From: Reticulascus tulasneorum
Lineage: Eukaryota > Ascomycota > Sordariomycetes > Glomerellales > Reticulascaceae
DNA: 64,000 nucleotides
Assembly (NCBI GenBank): GCA_001557505.1
Contig: LSAX01000003.1
Span: 1 to 64,000 of the forward strand
Reading direction: 5' to 3'
Shown here: piece by piece, positions 59,792-64,000 of the stretch
Layout of the letters: the number at the start of each line of letters is the position of its first letter
Position numbering within the stretch: position 1 is the first letter of the stretch
The notes under the pieces: model-generated
The model's database searches: none
What the model was told of the DNA's origin: nothing
What the model saw: the letters and a program-made list of their open reading frames with translations, nothing else
Program-made: the position numbers and the translations under genes

Positions 59792-60676
59792 TTATTCGCC
59801 ACGCACCGCTGCACTCAGAGGCGCTTGTCTTGTCCATATATTCATGCCAACCTTTCCTCCGCTAGTTACGGGCAGTCCCGCGTGAAGTGTTCTCTGGTCA
59901 CCACTTCCGTCCACCAGCAGGTTTTCCCAGTAAATAAAGTTTCCCTCAATAGGGCGGAATGTAACGCCGTTCTCCCACAGTTCGTCGCAGTCGATGAAGT
60001 CACACCATCCTTGACCCTGGGGAGCATTCAGCACCGGGAAGTTCGTGCCCCCACCGGTGACGTTGGCCGCCGCAACATAGCCGAAGAATGAGGAGAGCCT
60101 GTTGCCGCCCAGGGATGCGGTAGTATGCGCCGGGTTGGTGAACCAGTCGGTGTGGAAGTGATACCGCTCGCCTTCGCCGTACTTGACTAGCTGGACCGGC
60201 TCCAGGTGGCTACTCGGGATGTTGAAACCTTGGAAAGCCAAAGCGCGTTCCTCAATGCATCTGACGATGTCGTCGCGCTTAACACTCGTTGACTGGGATG
60301 TTCGGACACGATGGACAGCGCTGCCCCCGGATGAATCAATAACGCCGGAATGGGTGAAGCCGTTCTTCCTGTGTCACAGTTGGTTAGCATCCCATTTATC
60401 ATGGGTGAGAAACCAGAAGTACACTCACGAAATCATCAGTAGATGTTCTCGCTCAGCGGGTGTCACAAAATCGGTGATGTAAATGACGAGGGGCGCCTTC
60501 GAGAAGAGATGAATCTTGTAGGCTGGGTGGCGGCAAACGTAGCTAGCAGATAATGGCTTCTGATCTTGACATTTTGCTACATTGTACAGGCTCGTCAGAG
60601 TCGCGGCGATGATAGTCAAGGTCGTGAAGATGCCCATTGTCGACTCGCTCGAACGGCGGCGCAACAGCGGTTGCAT
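59792..60676 (-). CDS. Prolyl 4-hydroxylase-like Fe(II)/2-oxoglutarate oxygenase
   Basis: Two exons on the minus strand (60676-60429 and 60368-59792) give 274 aa. The first ATG gives a basic tail plus hydrophobic segment (MQPLLRRRSSESTMGIFTTL...), a signal anchor or signal peptide; ATG 60637 is an alternative. The catalytic domain has SKNGFTHSGVI, RTSQSTSV, the iron ligands His155 and Asp157 in RYHFHTDWF, and distal His245 plus 2-oxoglutarate-binding Lys255 in TLHAGLPVTSGGKVGMNIW. This is the P4H alpha-subunit catalytic fold, acting in the secretory pathway. It is divergent from a PDI-like gene with an ER-retention end, 359 bp apart. Substrate unknown. Confidence 0.9.
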
Positions 60677-61035
60677 AAAACGGACATCGTCGCATTCGAG
60701 GGGCCACTGTGCTTTTATTGTCGCTTACCCTTCCCACAAAGCGACAGATCGGCTGATAGATCCGACAGAGGGGGGGGGAGCTTGGTGAAACCATGAAGTA
60801 TGCGCACAGGAGGAAGCTTCCCCTGTTGGTGAGATTGGGTCAGGGGTGCATGTTTGGTACCCCTGCATGCTAGCTCCTGTGTCAGACTTCAAGGGCGTGT
60901 TTACCCCACGAACTGCTGCCCCATCGTACGGAGTAAGGGTGAGCTGCTGTGTTTTTATTTTATTTTGTTTCTATTCTTCTGTTGACAGAATCTGTAATTG
61001 TGTATTGCATGCTGTATTGCATGCTTTCAATTGAA
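60677..61035. promoter_or_regulatory. Divergent promoter, P4H-like / PDI-like genes
   Basis: A 359-bp shared upstream region. Four stress-response-type AGGGG/CCCCT pentamers occur at 60699-60703, 60820-60824, 60842-60846 and 60860-60864, the last two forming an inverted pair around GCATGTTTGGT. A run of nine or more G lies at 60769-60779. Shared control of both genes is inferred. Confidence 0.45.
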
Positions 61036-62379
61036 ATGGACCTCATTTGGATTCTGCTGTTTACTTCTTCATTTGGCCGGGGGGCCTTGTCGTGGAAACA
61101 CTCGTCTGCGGATGGCCTGCGTATGGCGCTTCAAGAGAACGACTACAGTCTGGTTGCATGTGAGTTACCCAGCGCACCCTTGAGAACTATGCTTAGTAGA
61201 TTATTCCTGACCATCTAATCTCAGTTGTCTCGGTACGCGCATTTCATTTAATTCCGGGCTAGCAGCGGGCGGTTTGTAACACAAAACTAATGTGCGCTCG
61301 TTGTTGGACAGCCATCCAGGTAGGGAAAATATTCTGCAAAGATGACGCACAGCCGACTAATGGCAAGATGCGCCAGTGATACTAGCAACGTACTCGACAT
61401 CGAATGGGAATCAGTTCAAGCTGCGGGGCAACCTGCGCTATCGATAAACTGCATGAGCGAACCCAAGCTCTGCGAGGAGCTTGAGGTACTGTCCTTCCCG
61501 TCCATTCGACTGTACCGTCGCGATGGGACCATGGAACGATATCGGGGTCCACGCAAGGCAGCACAGTACACCAGCCTTCTTGTATTTCCATCCACGCCGT
61601 GCTAACAGCTGCAAAGTATGATTTCGTTCACACGAAGAATACTCAGACCTATCCTTGCCGAGCTAGACAGCCAGACAATCACACCGTTCCTATCAGTTGA
61701 CGACATTCTCTTTGTGGCTGACGTGGCTAAAGATGACGCCAACCTCCGCGATCGCTATGGCGCTCTCGCCTTCAAGTATCACGATCGGTACTCCTTTGGT
61801 ATCGTTGTCGCTGCTCAGCCACCTTCGGGTGTTACTTGCTATAACAACATCGACAACGTCCAGCACTCTACTCACCAGCTCTCCACGGTGGAATCATTAG
61901 AAGCATTTGTCAAGACATGCACAGATCCTCTGATTCCTCAGATGACAAGGCGGAACGAAATGGAGTATCTGCAGGCGAGTACCACTTCAGTGCTGGCCAT
62001 CAGGATTTGTAACTGACCAGAATAGACTGGGAAATCTTTGGTATATTATTTTACCTCATCAGAACAAGCTAGAGAGACATATGTGGCGTCCATGAGGCCG
62101 CTGGCAAAGAAGTATCAGGAATACCTCACGTTTGTGACAGTAGACTCGAGCGAGTACCCGGAGCTACCTCCTCTCATGGGGTTGCCTGTCGCGGTTGCTG
62201 AGGGCTTAGTCGTGCAAAACCCGCGCGTGGGGCAGACGTTTCCATACAGATTGAAATCTGTTACTCCAGGGGCCATCGAGAAGTTCATAATTGACATCTC
62301 AGAAGGAAAAGTACAGCACTGGGATGGCCAGCCCGTTGCGGCTGAGAGTGAAGTAGACGCAGTTCATGATGAGTTGTAA
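61036..62379 (+). CDS. PDI-like ER-lumen protein without CxxC sites, HDEL end
   Basis: Six exons (61036-61159, 61225-61232, 61312-61319, 61368-61565, 61617-61974, 62026-62379) give about 349 aa. MDLIWILLFTSSFG is a signal peptide; in-frame ATGs at 61009 and 61021 are alternatives. Three thioredoxin-like parts follow: SLVAFVSPSRCASDT...ELEVLSFPSIRLYRRDG, then SFTRRILRPILAEL...FLSVDDILFVAD, then LVYYFTSSEQ...FVTVDSSEYPELPPL. The protein ends AVHDEL, an ER-retrieval signal. The usual CGHC site is replaced by SRCASD, so it should not shuffle disulfides. Two 8-nt exons and a GC-AG intron (CAG|GCGAGT at 61975) are unusual but needed to keep frame and pattern. It may act as a non-catalytic chaperone or partner of the divergent P4H-like enzyme. 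Confidence 0.78.
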
Positions 62380-62437
62380 GTCTGGACTGCCAAGAAATCA
62401 CCAGTTTTGGATTCAAACAAAGTTGTATGAACAAGCC

Positions 62438-64000
62438 TCAGCAGAATCCAAACATGTAAGCTATATCATCACCATTAGTTCCAACCTCCATGACGGCGTC
62501 GCCACAGTTTTTGTAGTTCTGCATCCAAATTTGGTGCGTCGTCTGGTCGAATACCACTGTGCATGGTCAGCGTCACCACCTAACGATGTGCTCGTGTACT
62601 CACGATATGCACCACGGATGAAGGTGTCTCCCAGCACATTGTCGTGAGCGGCTACCTGCACTCCCAAGGAACAGGTTCCATCCTGATTCTTGACAACGAA
62701 GTCCTTATACCGGACCTTGATAACGATATTGTCCTCGTCGAAGCCAAAGTTTACAGTTCCGTTCTTATCGCGATTACGACAGTCGACGAGAAGCGTGCCC
62801 CAATCATCCCAAGCCTGAAACTGTTGGGCAATCACATACACAACGTCTGCCCTCAGATAGGTCAAGGTAGATCCAGTATCGATGAGGACGTTCATGTTGA
62901 AATCCGAGGTGGTATACTTCTCCCCTACTCCACTCGGTTTGTCCATCCCCACAGAACTCATGTTGACCCAATAGCTATAATACTGCATCAGTACGTTGTT
63001 GTTTCTCCAGGTCGACATTTAGGGCGCGTGCAAACTGACTGTGTCCAACCGTGGGGCTGCCTGTCAAGCGTAGGCCATATGGTGACGGGATGAGGGTATC
63101 CGCTGTATTTGTACCGGTTGACGCCGCCAAAGACAATCTCGCCTGGCACTGGTCAGCCTCAGATGCCCAATTATGTGACGAAATCTTACTTCGACCATCG
63201 CCCTGACCCCCGAGTCCTATACTGAACACAGGAGAGTTGATTCGCTCGTAGTACACTAAAGAATCCAAGATGTTCGGGTACTCGAGATTCACTCCATACC
63301 CGTACCCCAACCCCATGATCCCGGATATTGCGTACTGACTGTCGTTGGCGACGCCAAAGATTTGATAGATGGCAAGATCGGTCTCTGTAACTCGTTAGAC
63401 CGTGCGCCGGTGTCAGTAGTACCAAAAGTCCAGACTAACCACGGAAGTATATGGAGTCGGTGTAGTACCGACCCCTAGCAAATCCTGTACCATACCTGAA
63501 CTCGAACCAACGATTCATGGGATTGGAGTACTCTGATATTTCGGGCTCATAGTAGCCGTTTTGCTCGCACACAGCTGGACTTGCTGCAGCTGTGCAGTTG
63601 GGGTTGATCCACATCTCGAACGATCCGGTGTCGATGACCATCTTGGAGGTTTGTGTTGGATTACCGAACTCAACTGCGTACTTTTGTCAGAAAGATCTGA
63701 GATAACTGGGGGCACCCGGCCACTAAACCATGGCGAAACTTACGCTCCATGAAGTACAGGTAGCCTCTGTAGTCTTCGAGATGCTTCCAACCCCATCCCC
63801 TCCGGTAAATGGACGGCAGCTGGTCCGCCGACTCCGGGGCTGTACCATTGACGAAGCGCTGCTCGATCGGAAAACGCAAGACTTTGTCTCCTGGCGGCGG
63901 CGACCTTGGGCCTTGATGACGTACCGGATCAGGGTACTTGTCGGGGGGAAGATGCTCGGCTAGGCAGTACAGAACGGCGCTGATGACTGCGAGAAAGACG
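62438..64000 (-). CDS. Pepsin-like aspartic protease (A1), 5' end outside the window
   Basis: Six minus-strand exons are visible (from beyond 64000 to 63744, 63673-63440, 63384-63190, 63142-63036, 62982-62604, 62556-62438), giving 429 aa plus a missing start. The window edge lies in what looks like a signal peptide (FLAVISAVLYCLAEH), so little is lost. Both catalytic Asp motifs are present: VIDTGSFEMWINPNC and LIDTGSTLTYLRADVV. GYLYFMELEFGNPTQ is restored by the first splice, EYPNILDSLVYYERINSPVF and GEIVFGGVNRYKYSG follow, and the end is LVFDQTTHQIWMQNYKNCG. The 63036/62982 join is the least certain. It is a secreted acid protease, tail to tail with the PDI-like gene (59 bp). Confidence 0.87.

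Overview
The window is the end of a chromosome of a filamentous ascomycete (Pezizomycotina). It opens with TAACCC telomere repeats. Its genes carry short introns (about 45-80 nt) with GT/AG borders and CTAAC/CTGAC-type branch sites. It holds families typical of this group: Zn2Cys6 regulators, a HET-domain protein, MFS transporters, a sedolisin, an alkaline ceramidase and a fungal GT25-like enzyme. I cannot name the species. All exon joins were made by hand from reading frame, splice consensus and family pattern; none has transcript support.

Positions 1-5860 are telomere plus a retrotransposon inserted in it. Exact telomere repeats (1-81) pass into degenerate repeats (82-235). Then comes a roughly 5.6 kb non-LTR element with two minisatellites in its 5' part and one long RT plus restriction-like-endonuclease frame (1495-5388). 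A short telomeric tract follows on the inner side (5835-5860). The arrangement matches telomere-targeted CRE-clade elements such as the MoTeRs of Magnaporthe. The frame has eleven premature stops and needs no frameshift, which points to C-to-T (RIP-like) decay.

Positions 5.9-26.7 kb are subtelomeric and gene-poor. They hold a small cysteine-rich secreted protein, a Golgi-type glycosyltransferase with a divergent nucleotide-sugar-transporter-like gene, a secreted seven-repeat PLL-type lectin, an alkaline ceramidase, an enoyl/quinone reductase and a secreted protein of unknown function. Three wrecks lie among them: a GH78 rhamnosidase, a LaeA-like methyltransferase and an unidentified gene.

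Positions 27.4-51 kb are metabolic: mitochondrial sulfite oxidase; a four-gene block (aldo/keto reductase, a regulator with two Zn2Cys6 fingers, a TauD/TfdA dioxygenase, a sugar-type MFS transporter); a second Zn2Cys6 gene with a drug-type MFS transporter; and a third Zn2Cys6 gene followed by a frameshifted hydantoin/Asp-Glu racemase and a divergent allantoate-permease-type transporter. A paired GATA site lies in the racemase/transporter promoter, which suggests nitrogen control.

Positions 52.4-64 kb carry a HET-domain protein, a GT25-like glycosyltransferase and a secretory-pathway group: a sedolisin, a prolyl-4-hydroxylase-like oxygenase, a PDI-like protein without CxxC sites but ending in HDEL, and an aspartic protease running off the window. 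The oxygenase and PDI-like genes share a 359-bp divergent promoter, recalling the alpha/beta subunits of animal collagen prolyl 4-hydroxylase.
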